DNA of 64,000 nt from Prunella strophiata (Eukaryota > Chordata > Aves > Passeriformes > Prunellidae). The position numbers and the translations under genes are program-made. Below the pieces are notes generated by a model. It had not been told where the DNA came from and searched no databases. It was given only the letters and a program-made list of their open reading frames with translations. The stretch is from contig JAZBQD010000001.1 of NCBI GenBank assembly GCA_036583965.1, positions 20,566,941 through 20,630,940 of the forward strand, read 5' to 3'. Position 1 is the stretch's first letter, and each line of letters begins with the position of its first letter. Shown here piece by piece: positions 35,249-45,800 of the stretch.

Positions 35249-36649
35249 GGCCGAGGTGTCCCAGGCTGGGGTGACCAGTGCTCCTGCCCCCATCCCTGTG
35301 TGTGCCTGAGCACAGCAGCACCCCTCCACAGCCCAGGGACCCAGGGGAGCCCCAGCACCCCGGGAGCAAAGGGCGCTCTCAGAGCCCAGGACACAGCTAA
35401 AGGCTCCTGAGTCTCGTTCCTCCCGTGCTTTACAGCTCCAGTTGTAACCATCCTAAGCAACAGCATTCCTGTTCTCTTTGACAGAGCCGTGTCTCACCTG
35501 CTGGAAGACCTGCAACACGTGGGTGGTGCTCTCAGCACACTGCTGCCTGACTGGCACCAGTGGGGATGAGAGGGGCTGCAGGGGGCTGTGGCAGCGTGCA
35601 CAGCCGTGCCCCCACGGCCTGGCATTGGGGGAGCCCCCCTCAGCCTGCAGGGCACAGCTGGTGCTCAGGGAACAGCAGCTCCCGGGGGACACGGGGCTGT
35701 CCCTCTGTCCCCAGGGCTGCAGCACAAAGCACCCTCAGTGCCACAGCTCTGGGAGTCACAGAGAGAAGGGCCCTGCCTGCACAAATGTCCTGGGGCAATG
35801 AAAATACCCAAGCCAGCTGTCCCTGGTTTGGAACTCCCTCCCCTTCACTCCATTATGACTACGAGGTGCACAGGGCACACAGGCTGGAGACAGAGGAGTT
35901 TTAACAATCTCACTCCATGGAGCCCATAGTAACATATTCTGTTACCAACATCCACCAACTCCTCAAGGATTCTTCCTGAGACTTCCAACCCAATTTAGCT
36001 CCACCATATGTCAGTGCTACTTGCTTCAGCACTGAATTTTCTCCAGTATCTCACTACAGCTAAACCACTCCTCTGTTATTCTGAATAAAATGAATAAAGC
36101 AAAAAATAACTGAATAACTGGGGAAAAAACCCAGTTTAAGAGGATAATGGGTCTGGAAGCCAACCAAACTTACCATCACCCTGTTGGACAGAGTATACAG
36201 AGCACCTGTTCAGTTCCACCTCCCTTAAAAACCTCCTCATTTCTAAGAGTTTCAAGAACATTTTCCCACGCCAAAGGCTGGCAAGCAGAGTACCCCAAGG
36301 GTTTTCTAAGGCACTGCTGCTGGGATGTGCATTTCCTGCAGCAGCCAACAAGGAACGTAGAAGGGCTTGCTAATCCTGTTCATTTTCAGCTCCTGAGTTT
36401 GGCCCATATGGCCCTTTGATCCTTTGACCCTCTTGAAATCACAGCCTGCCATCAGCCAGGTGAGAGGGGAAAAGGACTCTTCATCCAAGCCTTCACTATC
36501 TCAAGCTGGAGAAGCTGCATTCAAGGAAAAATGCCATTTCCTACATTTATGGCATCCCACATCAGTGGTTTGGGGGCTTCTCAGCCGACCCAAAGTGAGG
36601 GGAGACTCATGGGGGTCTGCAGCTCCTCCCGAGGGGCAGCTCCAATCTC
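35249..36649. other. Unique intergenic sequence, no gene seen
   Basis: GC-rich to 35,880, then AT-rich to about 36,130. No exon recognised. Confidence 0.5.
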
Positions 36650-36910
36650 TGCTCCCTAGGGACAGGGACAGAACCCAGGGAAACAGCTGGAGCTGGGCAG
36701 GGCAGGCTCAGGCTTCATCCCCAGAGGGTGCTGGCACTGCCCAGGCTCCCCAGGGAATGGGCACGGCCCCGAGGCTGCCAGAGCTCCAGGAGCCTTTGGC
36801 CAGTGCTCCAGGGATGCCCAGGGGGGATTGTTGGGGGTCTGGCAGGGACAGGGCTGCAATGGATGATCCTCGGGTCCCTTCCAGCTCAGGATATTCCCTG
36901 ATTCTATGAA
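36650..36910 (+). mobile_element. CR1 LINE 3' fragment
   Basis: Diverged CR1 tail ending in TGGATGATCCTCGGGTCCCT, TCCAGCTCAGGATATTCCC and TGATTCTATGA, the canonical CR1 terminal repeat. Confidence 0.8.
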
Positions 36911-39694
36911 ATAAATGGGTGTTTCCCTGACAGGAGCGCTCACAGTGGAATTCAAACAGTTCCTTTGAAAAGTGAAGTGGTTTTCCTTTCACCCTGCCTT
37001 AAGCATCCCCACTGGTTTCATGCAGGCAGAATGCTCAAGGAATGAGTGCTGTCCATGCTGGCAGTGCCACGGTGCCCCTGTGGGGAAGGACTGAGAGCCC
37101 AGCAGGACCTGCAGCCACACCTTGCCCAGGGTGTGACTCACGGCTCCGCTGGGACATGCCTGGGACTTCTCTTCTCTGAGGAAAAGGCACAGGTAGCAAT
37201 TAAAATCTGGGTGAGGCTGGACAAACCCTTAAATGTTTGGAATTATTCCGAAGTTTTTAATTGGAGTCGGAGAGCGGAGCAGCTACAGCGGAATGGGAAT
37301 GAGATCTTGACATTTAAGGAAGTGTCACTGAGAGAAATCTTGCTGTCACAGATATGACTCACCCACTGCTGTGCCTGACAGGTGTCTTCTCTGACTCCTG
37401 AGATCAAGATAATTTCACTTTAATCTACGAGAAGCAGAGGGATGAGCAACTCCATTTATTTATAATACAAGCTCCTTCAAAGGTAACTTGGAAGGAATAT
37501 TTTGGGAGGACGTTCACGGTTCATTGCTGCTGAGGTGTGAAAGCAGCACAAAGGGCCCTCTCTGGATGGACAGCACAGCACAGAGAAGCAACACCGATGT
37601 CTCCAGAGCAAAGCCTGCCCAGGGAAGTGACACCTTGTGGTGGGGAAGCTGGGAGACATTGGGAGAGACCAACATCAGACAACGCAGCACGTGGCAAGGC
37701 AGAGATTAATTTGGTTTTTATTACAGTAACAAAATGACAAACGTTTGGCTCCCAATTTAACCTGAAAGACTACAGTGGCACACCTGGCTCCTTCCAACAG
37801 CCAGTCCTGTTGGGAAGAAGTGCCCAGGACCTCTGCAACGCTGTGACCCAGCCCTGAAGCAAACTGGCAGGGACTGGGCTGGGCAGGACAGAGCAACCAA
37901 GCACTTGTGTCAAAGGCAGGGATAACCTGAAAAGCTGACTGCCACAAATCTGCCTGGAAACAGGATGGAATTCCCAGCTCTCAGGCAAATAACCAGGAGG
38001 TGATCCCCAAAGTCACCCCCAGCTGCTCCCAGCTCCTGCTCTGTGGAACAGCGAGTCAGGCACCAAACAAGATGCAATCCCTGGCTTGGGCCCCAGAAAC
38101 AGGCAGAGCCTTTTCCAAATTCACACCAGTGCCACTGTGGCTCCTCAGCCCGGGGCACGGAGCACCCATTCCCAAGGTCCTCTGCAGGCAGCAACACTTC
38201 TGACACGACTCCAAAAGTGATTCCTGCAGAAGTGCTGCCAGAGTGAGGAGAAGCTGCCTGAAGCATTGAGTTAGCTCTGGATCTTTCCTTATAAAGTCAG
38301 AGAGCAATTACTGGATCACAGCACGAAGAACACAATAGAACAGACACTTTCTTCAGTCAGGAGGTGATTCAGCTATCAAAGAGATTCTTTTGTTTCTATT
38401 TTGGGGGAAAAAACCCATCACTGCTTTCAGATGTCTAAAGCTGACGTTGCCAGGGTTCTTCAGGGCTGTCAGCAGCTGAGAAGGGCTCTGTGATCCCTCC
38501 CTTCCTCACACTCCAGCCTCTGACAGGCCTGTGGAACACCTGGAAACGCTACCTGAGGGTGAGCAGGACACAAATGGTGACTGACAGGGCACCCTGTGCC
38601 TGTGCAGCCAGAAATAGAGAGCACAGCCCACGGCCTCGTCCCTTCCGTGCCCTCAGCCGGCCCGCCAGGACACACACACAGCGCCAGGAAAACGCTGTGC
38701 TGCTCCTTCCTGGAAGAGCTGCCCTCTGCAGGGCCAGGGCTCGGCTGGTGCCAGGGCAGAGGGACACTGCAGTCACAGCAGCTCTGCACGGGACAGGCTG
38801 GTGACAGCGAGGAAGGTGATGGCACTGCCGGAGCGCTGGCACCCGGGAGAGAGGGGAGGGAAAAGCTGAACCACGAGGTTGAGGACGTTTGCCTGGACGT
38901 GACAAAGGGACTGTCCTGAGGGGCTGGGACACAAGGGCTCCTTGGAGCAGGAAAAGTCTGAATGCCATGCACACCCCATACAACGCCAGTATTTCAGGGA
39001 AAGCAGGGTCTGTGCTCAGCTGTGGGAGCAAGGACCTGGGCAGGAACCACCAGAGGTCAACAAGGACTGAAGCCCAGGGTACCTTCATATATCACAGGGG
39101 TAAATACAGTGTAAAAAACACAGGTGAAATTACTAAACAGGGCTCATAAGGCAACCCCCCAGATGCCAAACCACAGGTTTGCTCCAAAGTTTGGAACCCT
39201 GACAAAAATTCCATGGGAATAAAATCTGTTGTGCTTCTCACCTAAGAACAGTCAGGTGTTTTGCTGTCAATTAGCACGTGATATGCGTGTGGTTTCTATC
39301 TGTTAATGAAATCCGACTCCGTGTGCCCACCAGCTGTACTTCCCTTCAGGATAAACACTCTTTCCATGGCTTGCCCGTGTTGTTTGAAATGACCCGTCCA
39401 GCACCCCCTGTTTGCAGAGCAGTGGCAGTGAGAGCAGAGCTCAGGGCTCTGTCAGCCCTGCCCAGAGGATGGCAGAGGGGCTGAGGGACACGGCTGCAGT
39501 GCTGGCAGCACCTCCCGCAGCACACGGGGGGGCACGGGCAGCTGGCCCTGCAGGATCCTATTTCCAGAGCACATTTGGAAACTTTGCTCTCAGGAGCTTT
39601 TCTTGCTCAGTGAGGTCAGGGCACAACATCACCTTCCTGTGAGTGCAGCCCCTTAGTGGGCACACAGCGGTGCCCCAGTGACTGGGAACAGCCA
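36911..39694. other. Unique intergenic sequence, no gene seen
   Basis: About 2.8 kb free of long arrays. The portion at 37,190-37,340 is non-repetitive with several CpGs (AATTATTCCGAAGTTTTTAA). No exon with convincing coding content was found on either strand. Confidence 0.5.
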
Positions 39695-39885
39695 CTGCTG
39701 ACACCCTGTGCCTCAGTTCTGGGAATTCTGCAAAAGCACCACACCCAGGCCCAAAAACACCTGAAGGAGCCAACAAGAAACAGGAGAGAGATGATTTACT
39801 GTGGACAGATGATTTAGGAACAGCCGCTGCTGACACCCTGTGCCTCAGTTCTGGGAATTCCACAAAAGCACCAGACCCAGGCCCG
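39695..39885. repeat. 132-bp tandem duplication
   Basis: The segment starting ACACCCTGTGCCTCAGTTCT at about 39,700 recurs 132 bases later at about 39,832 with few changes. The linker ends in GGAGAGAGATGATTTAC, which is also present near 40,205. Confidence 0.8.
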
Positions 39886-39994
39886 TCCCCAGCTTGTGCA
39901 ACACCTCAGCCCCACACACACCCCGAGCTGAGCAGGGAAAGCTGTGCCAGCACTCCCACCCCAGAGCCACCCCTGTCCCCCAGCATGGGCAGCA

Positions 39995-40285
39995 GGAAAG
40001 GGGAATCCTGCCCCTGTGCCCAGGTGAGCCCAGAGCCCAGCCCAGGAGGGAGCTGGAGCTGCTGGGGCCAGGCCAGAGGAGGCAGCAAATGCTCAGAGGC
40101 TGGAGCAGCTCTGCTGGGAGAGCTGGCATTGCTCACCTGCAGAGGAGAAGGCTGGGGTGACCTCAGTGTGGCCCCACAGGGCCTGAAGGAGCCAACAAGA
40201 AACAGGAGAGAGATGATTTACAAGGGCCTGGAGCGCCAGAACACGGGGCAAGGAGTACCCACTGCCAAAGGGCAGGGTTAAAGGC
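39995..40285 (+). mobile_element. CR1 LINE internal 3' fragment
   Basis: Matches CR1 just upstream of the tail segments: GGGAGCTGGAGCTGCTGGGG, CTCAGAGGCTGGAGCAGCTC, GCAGAGGAGAAGGCTGGGGT and TTTACAAGGGCCTGGAG. The same stretch recurs at 63,760-64,000. Confidence 0.75.
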
Positions 40286-41059
40286 ATTCTGTGCCCTTCA
40301 GGGTGACTTTCCTATAGCTACAGAGGAGACAGCCAAGAGACTAAGTAAAAAAATATTTTATTTAAGCATTTGATACATAACACACTGCATAAGGAATAAA
40401 TACAAATCAAGTAATGAATTTATAAATGGGTACAGATGTCATAGCAAGAAATTAAATAAGGAAAACTTGAGTCAAATGCATTTCTGTATCTAAATTATCA
40501 AGAACAGGCTGCAAGCCCTGAGGAGAAATGTCTCTGAGAGGAATCATCCTGAACTCAGGCAAGTGCTAGACTTTAGTCCTTCCACAGGAAAATCCCAAAG
40601 AACCTCCAGGTAAAATTCCGTTCAGTAAGACAAAGACTCCAGCAGAGAGATTTACTTGTCCCTAACAAGACACTTACTCTGTAAGAGGATGTTCTTCACT
40701 CATCTGGGTTCAAGATCACAATTAACCATGTCTGTTCATCAATCACTTTCTTTGCATTTCCTACAACCAACAGGATTTAGGACATCACCTCAGACTGAGA
40801 CACAACAATGCAGACCTGTCACCTTTCCAAGCACTTAACCCTTCCCTAGAAGCAGCTGGGCTTTAAGGCTCTTTAAGTTGTACCACTTTCCAAGGGACTT
40901 AGAGACCAGGAATACATTAACAGAGGGGTTTGGGGGCAAACACAGAATTCATTTTCATTTCTTTCTGCTCTTTCGGATTTAGAGGCAGAAATTGCATCTT
41001 CACAACTTCTTTTCATGGTTGGAAAAGAAGCAGTGAGTGTGAGAGGCCCAAACTCAATG
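40286..41059. other. AT-rich unique sequence, no gene seen
   Basis: The AT-richest stretch upstream of the gene (40,340-40,500). No exon recognised. Confidence 0.5.
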
Positions 41060-41918
41060 GGGCACCAGGAATATTCAGTGTGTGAGGCAGGGGATCCAGG
41101 GCACCAGGAATATTCAGTGTGTGAGGCAGGGGATCCAGGGCACCAGGAATATTCAGTGTGTGAGGCAGGGGATCTGGAGCACCAGGAATATTCAGTGTGT
41201 GAGGCAGGGGATCCGGGGCACCAGGAATGTTCAGTGTGTGAGGCAGGGGATCTGGAGCACCAGGAATATTCAGTGTGTGAGGCAGGGGATCCGGGGCACC
41301 AGGAATATTCAGTGTGTGAGGCAGGGGATCCGGGGCACCAGGAATGTTCAGTGTGTGAGGCAGGGGATCCAGAGCACCAGGAATATTCAGTGTGTGAGGC
41401 AGGGGATCCGGGGCACCAGGAATGTTCAGTGTGTGAGGCAGGGGATCCGGGGCACCAGGAATATTCAGTGTGTGAGGCAGGGGATCCGGGGCACCAGGAA
41501 TATTCAGTGTGTGAGGCAGGGGATCCGGGGCACCAGGAATGTTCAGTGTGTGAGGCAGGGGATCCAGAGCACCAGGAATATTCAGTGTGTGAGGCAGGGG
41601 ATCCAGAGCACCAGGAATGTTCAGTGTGTGAGGCAGGGGATCCGGGGCACCAGGAATATTCAGTGTGTGAGGCAGGGGATCCAGGGCACCAGGAATATTC
41701 AGTGTGTGAGGCAGGGGATCTGGAGCACCAGGAATATTCAGTGTGTGAGGCAGGGGATCCAGGGCACCAGGAATGTTCAGTGTGTGAGGCAGGGGATCTG
41801 GAGCACCAGGAATATTCAGTGTGTGAGGCAGGGGATCCAGGGCACCAGGAATATTCAGTGTGTGAGGCAGGGGATCCGGGGCACCAGGAATGTTCAGTGT
41901 GTGAGGCAGGGGATCCGG
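41060..41918. repeat. PPP2R2D: 39-bp minisatellite upstream of PPP2R2D, 22 copies
   Basis: Each unit has GGCACCAGGAATATTCAGTG followed by TGTGAGGCAGGGGATCC. The variants are AATATTC versus AATGTTC and three versions of the segment after GGATCC/GGATCT. It ends about 0.9 kb before the start codon. The period is a multiple of three, so long frames are open on both strands (up to 430 codons); I do not regard them as genes. Confidence 0.97.
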
Positions 41919-42054
41919 GGAAGAGGCAGTCCCCGCAGCCGGGGGCTCCAGGAGCACAGATCCTGAGGGATCCCTGGCCGTGTTCCCTGCTCCCAGCCCT
42001 GCCCCTGCCCCAAACCCGGCCAGGCACAGCCCCAGAGCAAAGCCAGGCTTAGGA

Positions 42055-42250
42055 AATGCTGTCACTGAGAGGGCGGCCGGCCGGGCCTTGGCACTGCCCA
42101 GGGAGGGTTGGAGTGCCCATCCCGGGAGGTGTCCCAGGAATTCCTGGAGGTGGTACTCGGACTGGGGACAAGGTGGGGATGGGCACAGCTGGGACTCCAA
42201 GGGCTGGGCAGTGTTTTCCAGCCTCAGTGGCTCTGGGATTCTGTGACAAA
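42055..42250 (+). mobile_element. CR1 LINE 3' fragment in PPP2R2D 5' flank
   Basis: Diverged CR1 tail. Landmarks are CCTTGGCACTGCCCAGGGAG, GTTGGAGTGCCCATCCCGGG and GGCTCTGGGATTCTGTGAC at the end. It lies about 600 bases upstream of the start codon, between the 39-bp array and the CpG island. Confidence 0.75.
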
Positions 42251-42708
42251 CCTGTCCCCGAGCAGCGCTGCCCCCCTGAGCCCCCGCTACCCTCCCTCCC
42301 CTCACCCGCTCGCTGAAGGCGGAAACGAGTCAGAGGCACGTTTGCGTTTTTTGTTGCTTTTCTTGTTGTTTTTCCTCATCACGATTAACCCTTCAGGGAG
42401 CGAGCAGAAATAAATCGGGAGCACAACGTTATCTCCGAGTTGTGGCAGTCCCGCCCCGTCTCTTCACGTAAAGTCGCGTTTGGAGCGGCGTGTGTGGAGC
42501 CCCGCTGCCGCCTGGGGAGCGCCTCCACGGCACCAAGACCACAACTACTTCTTCCTCGTCCTCCTGCTCGTGCTTTCGCTGCCGCGCTGGCCCCGCGTCC
42601 CGCCGGGCCGGTACCGTGCCGGTACAGTGCCGGTAGAACGCCGGTGCCAGGGCCGGGATCACCGCCCCGCTCGCTGCCCGGCCCGCCCTCCCTGAGGGGA
42701 GCCGGCGG

Positions 42709-42716
42709 TGACGTCA
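42709..42716 (+). promoter_or_regulatory. PPP2R2D: Consensus CRE (TGACGTCA)
   Basis: Perfect palindromic CREB/ATF site within the CpG island, 119 bases before the start codon. Confidence 0.6.
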
Positions 42717-42738
42717 CGGCCGGGCCGCCCGGCAATGG

Positions 42739-42748
42739 GCGCCATTTT
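42739..42748 (-). promoter_or_regulatory. PPP2R2D: YY1-type motif (GCGCCATTTT)
   Basis: Reverse complement AAAATGGCGC matches the YY1 core AANATGGCG. Such sites are often found near the start of CpG-island transcripts, so this may mark the transcription start region. Confidence 0.5.
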
Positions 42749-42834
42749 GAAACCGCGAACCCTCCCGCGGCTCCGGGCGGCTCCGTCCCGCTCCCGGCCC
42801 CGCTCCCGGCCCTGCTCCCGCGGCTCCCCCCGCC

Positions 42835-42841
42835 ATGGCAG
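42835..42841 (+). CDS. PPP2R2D: PPP2R2D exon 1, coding part
   Basis: Codes Met-Ala plus one base, then donor GTCTGT. A tiny coding first exon is the known arrangement in B55 genes. The 5' UTR upstream cannot be delimited. Confidence 0.8.
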
Positions 42842-45800
42842 GTCTGTGTCCGCGCTCCGCGCTCGGCTCCGCGCTCGGCTGCGCCTTGGCGCCGGGATGG
42901 GCCGCGGGCCGGCTCCGTGTGGCCGCGAGAGCCGGCCGCAGGCCGGGCCGCGCCGGGCGGCAGCGGCGGGTGATGCGGGAGCGCGGCGGCCCCGAGGGCT
43001 CCGGGCCGGGGCTCGGCTCGGGGGTCTCCTCTCTCCGTCCCTCCCTCTCTCACCGCCCTTTCTCCCTCCGCAGTAGTGGCGAGAGCTGGAGGCGACGGCG
43101 GCGGCAGCAGCAACACCGAGGTGCAGTGGTGCTTCTTGCAGGTGAAGGGGGCGATCGACGAGGACGTGGCGGAAGGTGAGGGGAGCCCTGCGCGCTGAGC
43201 CCTCCGGGCGGCCGCGGGGCAGCGCCGCAGGCATCGCCGGCCGGGCCGGGGGGTGTGTGCCATGACTAAGCGAGCTCCCACCCGTAGAGCATCACAGAGC
43301 AGTCACGGCGCGTTCCTCCGGGTCTTTAGTGCGAATTCCCAAATCCCGAGGTAGCTGGGGTTGGAGGGGACCTGTGGGATCACCCAGCCCAGCCCTGCCC
43401 AGGCAGGGTCACTGCAGCAGGGACACAGGAACGTGCCCAGGAGGGTTTGCAATGGCTCTGAGAGGGAGACCCCAGCCCCTCCCTGGGCAGCTGTGCCAGG
43501 GCTCTGCCCCTCCATGGGAAGAAGTTCTTGCTCCCGTTGGGCTGGAACTTGCTGTGCTCCTTGTCCTGGCCCGTGCTCCTTGTCCTGGCTCTGGCAGCGG
43601 CCTCCGACAGCCCCTGGGGAGATTTGTGTGGGTGGTGGGATCCCCTCTCAGCCTTCCCTTCTCCAGGCCTGAGCAGGCCCAGCTCCCACAGTCTCTGCTC
43701 ATCTCAGAGATGCTCCAGTCCCAGAATGACTCTGTGGCCTGTGCTGGACCCTCTCCAGCAGCCCCTTGACTTTCTTGTCCTGAGGAGCCCAGAACTGGGC
43801 ACAGTTCTGGGCTTAGCATAACTGTCTGCAGTTCTGGGCTTAGGATAAAAGGTAACAACAGTGATATGATACAGGGAGAGGGAAAAAAGAAACACCAGTG
43901 GAGTCTGTCAGGCTTGTCAAGTTTCGCTCTGACGCACAGAGAGTGCAGCTCTGTCATTTGTGCTGCATTGAAAAGTGCAGTTTAAAGGGTTCCTGCAGCT
44001 GTGGAGAGATTTGATTCCCACTTGTTAACGTTTGGGAGCTATAAATAGGGATATTAAGCAGGGAAAAAGGGCACACCTTCACATTTCTCTGAAACTTTCC
44101 AGGCGCTTCATGTTTTGGACAGAGTAGAAAACAAGAAATGTTTTAACTGGGAAAAGTGTTTTCTGTAGTGTGCAGAACCTGGGTGGAGTTTTGCTTGACT
44201 TGAAAGTTTTTTTTTTGCCCCTAAATTTCCTAACTATTCTAGCTGTCCAGGCTGGCAGTGCTCCTTTGTAAAGTGTGAATTAACTTGCAGGGCTGTGTGT
44301 GCTCAGCTTGGGTTTGGGATTTTATTTTTGTTACTGAATGCAGTAAATATTTTCCCTTGCTGCCTGCTACGGGGAAATTGTGCTGACAGTGTTTTCATTT
44401 TCATGCCACTTGTTTGGCATTCCATTTAAAATAATGGCCATTGGAGGGATAGACTGGAAGCTGCTCAAGAAACTAGACTCACTCAGTTGTTTTCTTCCTT
44501 TTTCTTCCCTCTGTATGTTTTGTAGCTTGCTCTGAAGTTCCCAGAAATCCTGTAGAAATGTATATAAGTAGCTTGTATGTTTTTTAAATGGTTCTTTTTT
44601 CTCGGATCTGCCAGCTGTGTGACTAAAAGCCAGTTCTCCATGAGTAAAGGATATAGTCCTGGGGACATCTGGCTCCTGGGTGCACCTTGCTTCCCAGGTG
44701 ACTCCTGAGCAGCCTGGATTTGCACAGAGCAGGAAAGCTCCAGGAATCATTCAGCACCTGGTTTTGCAAAACTACCACTAAAGTTTCGTTTTCCTGTGGG
44801 AATACGAGAACTATTTACAGGCTTTGTGACTTCTTGATTTTTTGTTTTGATTTGTGGCCTTTCCCCTCCTGTTACATTTTGCCTTGAAATTGGAATTAAA
44901 TATAAAAAATACACTATTTATTTGCTAATAACTGCCTAAACTTAATTTCCTAGTAGGACTACAAATACATGGCTGGATTTTGGGCCTCAGTTAGGGACAT
45001 ATTTACTCATTACCATCTTTTAAATCCTCTCTTACCAAACTGCACATCTAAACCTGCTTGATGGACAACTGTTGCCTTGAAATAGCCTTCGAATTGCACA
45101 TAAATTTTTGTGGTGGTGCAAACTTGCTACTGCTGTCAGTTTTTGGTGTATTTTGTGAAAAATCAGCTCTCTAGAGGAGGAGGACACCATGAAGTTGCTG
45201 TCCAGCCTGTTCCATGCAGAGTGTTTTGCTGGATTTTCTTAGAGTTTTATTCAGGAGTTGAAACTGCACAGCCAGGCGACTTTACCAGAAAATCCTTTAT
45301 TTTACAGTGCAGTTCTAACATACATTTTATTTTCCATAGTTGTTTCTCAGGTGTCTGGCTTCAACACAAACACTGGGACAAGTGGCTGTATGAGCCTGGC
45401 AGCTGGATTTTCCTAACTGGGTCATTAATACAGAAAATCACTGTCTCCTCTTTGTCTTGTCCGTGCCTTGCCTTTCCTCAGTGACTAATCCCTGACCTCT
45501 GTTCAGGCTCTGTGTCAGGAAAGAGAAGGGCACTGTTCAGTGTGACCATTTCTGAGAGACCAGGATAATCCATCACTTATTGAATATGGATTTTGTAAAG
45601 GGTTGGATGTGACTTTTCTGGAATGGAAAAGTTTAGTTGGATTCAGGGAAGAGGACTGGAGGATAAAACAGAGATTGAGTGGAAGATTTAATATTAGGGA
45701 TGAATTTGAAAACAAAGCTAATTAAAGATTGTGTTGTAATTTTGCTGTTAGTATTATCCACGTGACTCCAAAACTTGCACTGATTGCCCATGGAACTTGC

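Larger units (their letters stand above)
42420..43270 (+). promoter_or_regulatory. PPP2R2D: PPP2R2D CpG island promoter
   Basis: Composition changes abruptly to very GC- and CpG-rich sequence around exons 1 and 2, the usual picture for a housekeeping TATA-less promoter. It contains several CCGCCC (GC-box) strings and a four-copy 11-bp CCGGTA repeat at about 42,608-42,650. The transcription start is not determined and probably lies within about 100-150 bases upstream of 42,835. Confidence 0.85.

Noticed and set aside
33343..35410. Three forward ORFs of 592-658 codons and many 72-codon reverse ORFs
   Set aside because: Generated by the stop-free 80-bp repeat; the short reverse ORFs recur every 80 bases.
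36911..39694. A hidden gene in the longest array-free intergenic stretch
   Set aside because: Both strands were read for splice-flanked coding segments; only short, domain-free open frames were seen.
40873..42305. ORFs of 294-430 codons over the 39-bp array
   Set aside because: Open on both strands because the unit is 13 codons long; no protein similarity recognised.
42385..43281. A 298-codon reverse ORF across the CpG island, possible divergent gene
   Set aside because: GC-rich island DNA lacks stops by chance; no recognisable protein, and it overlaps PPP2R2D exons 1-2 antisense.
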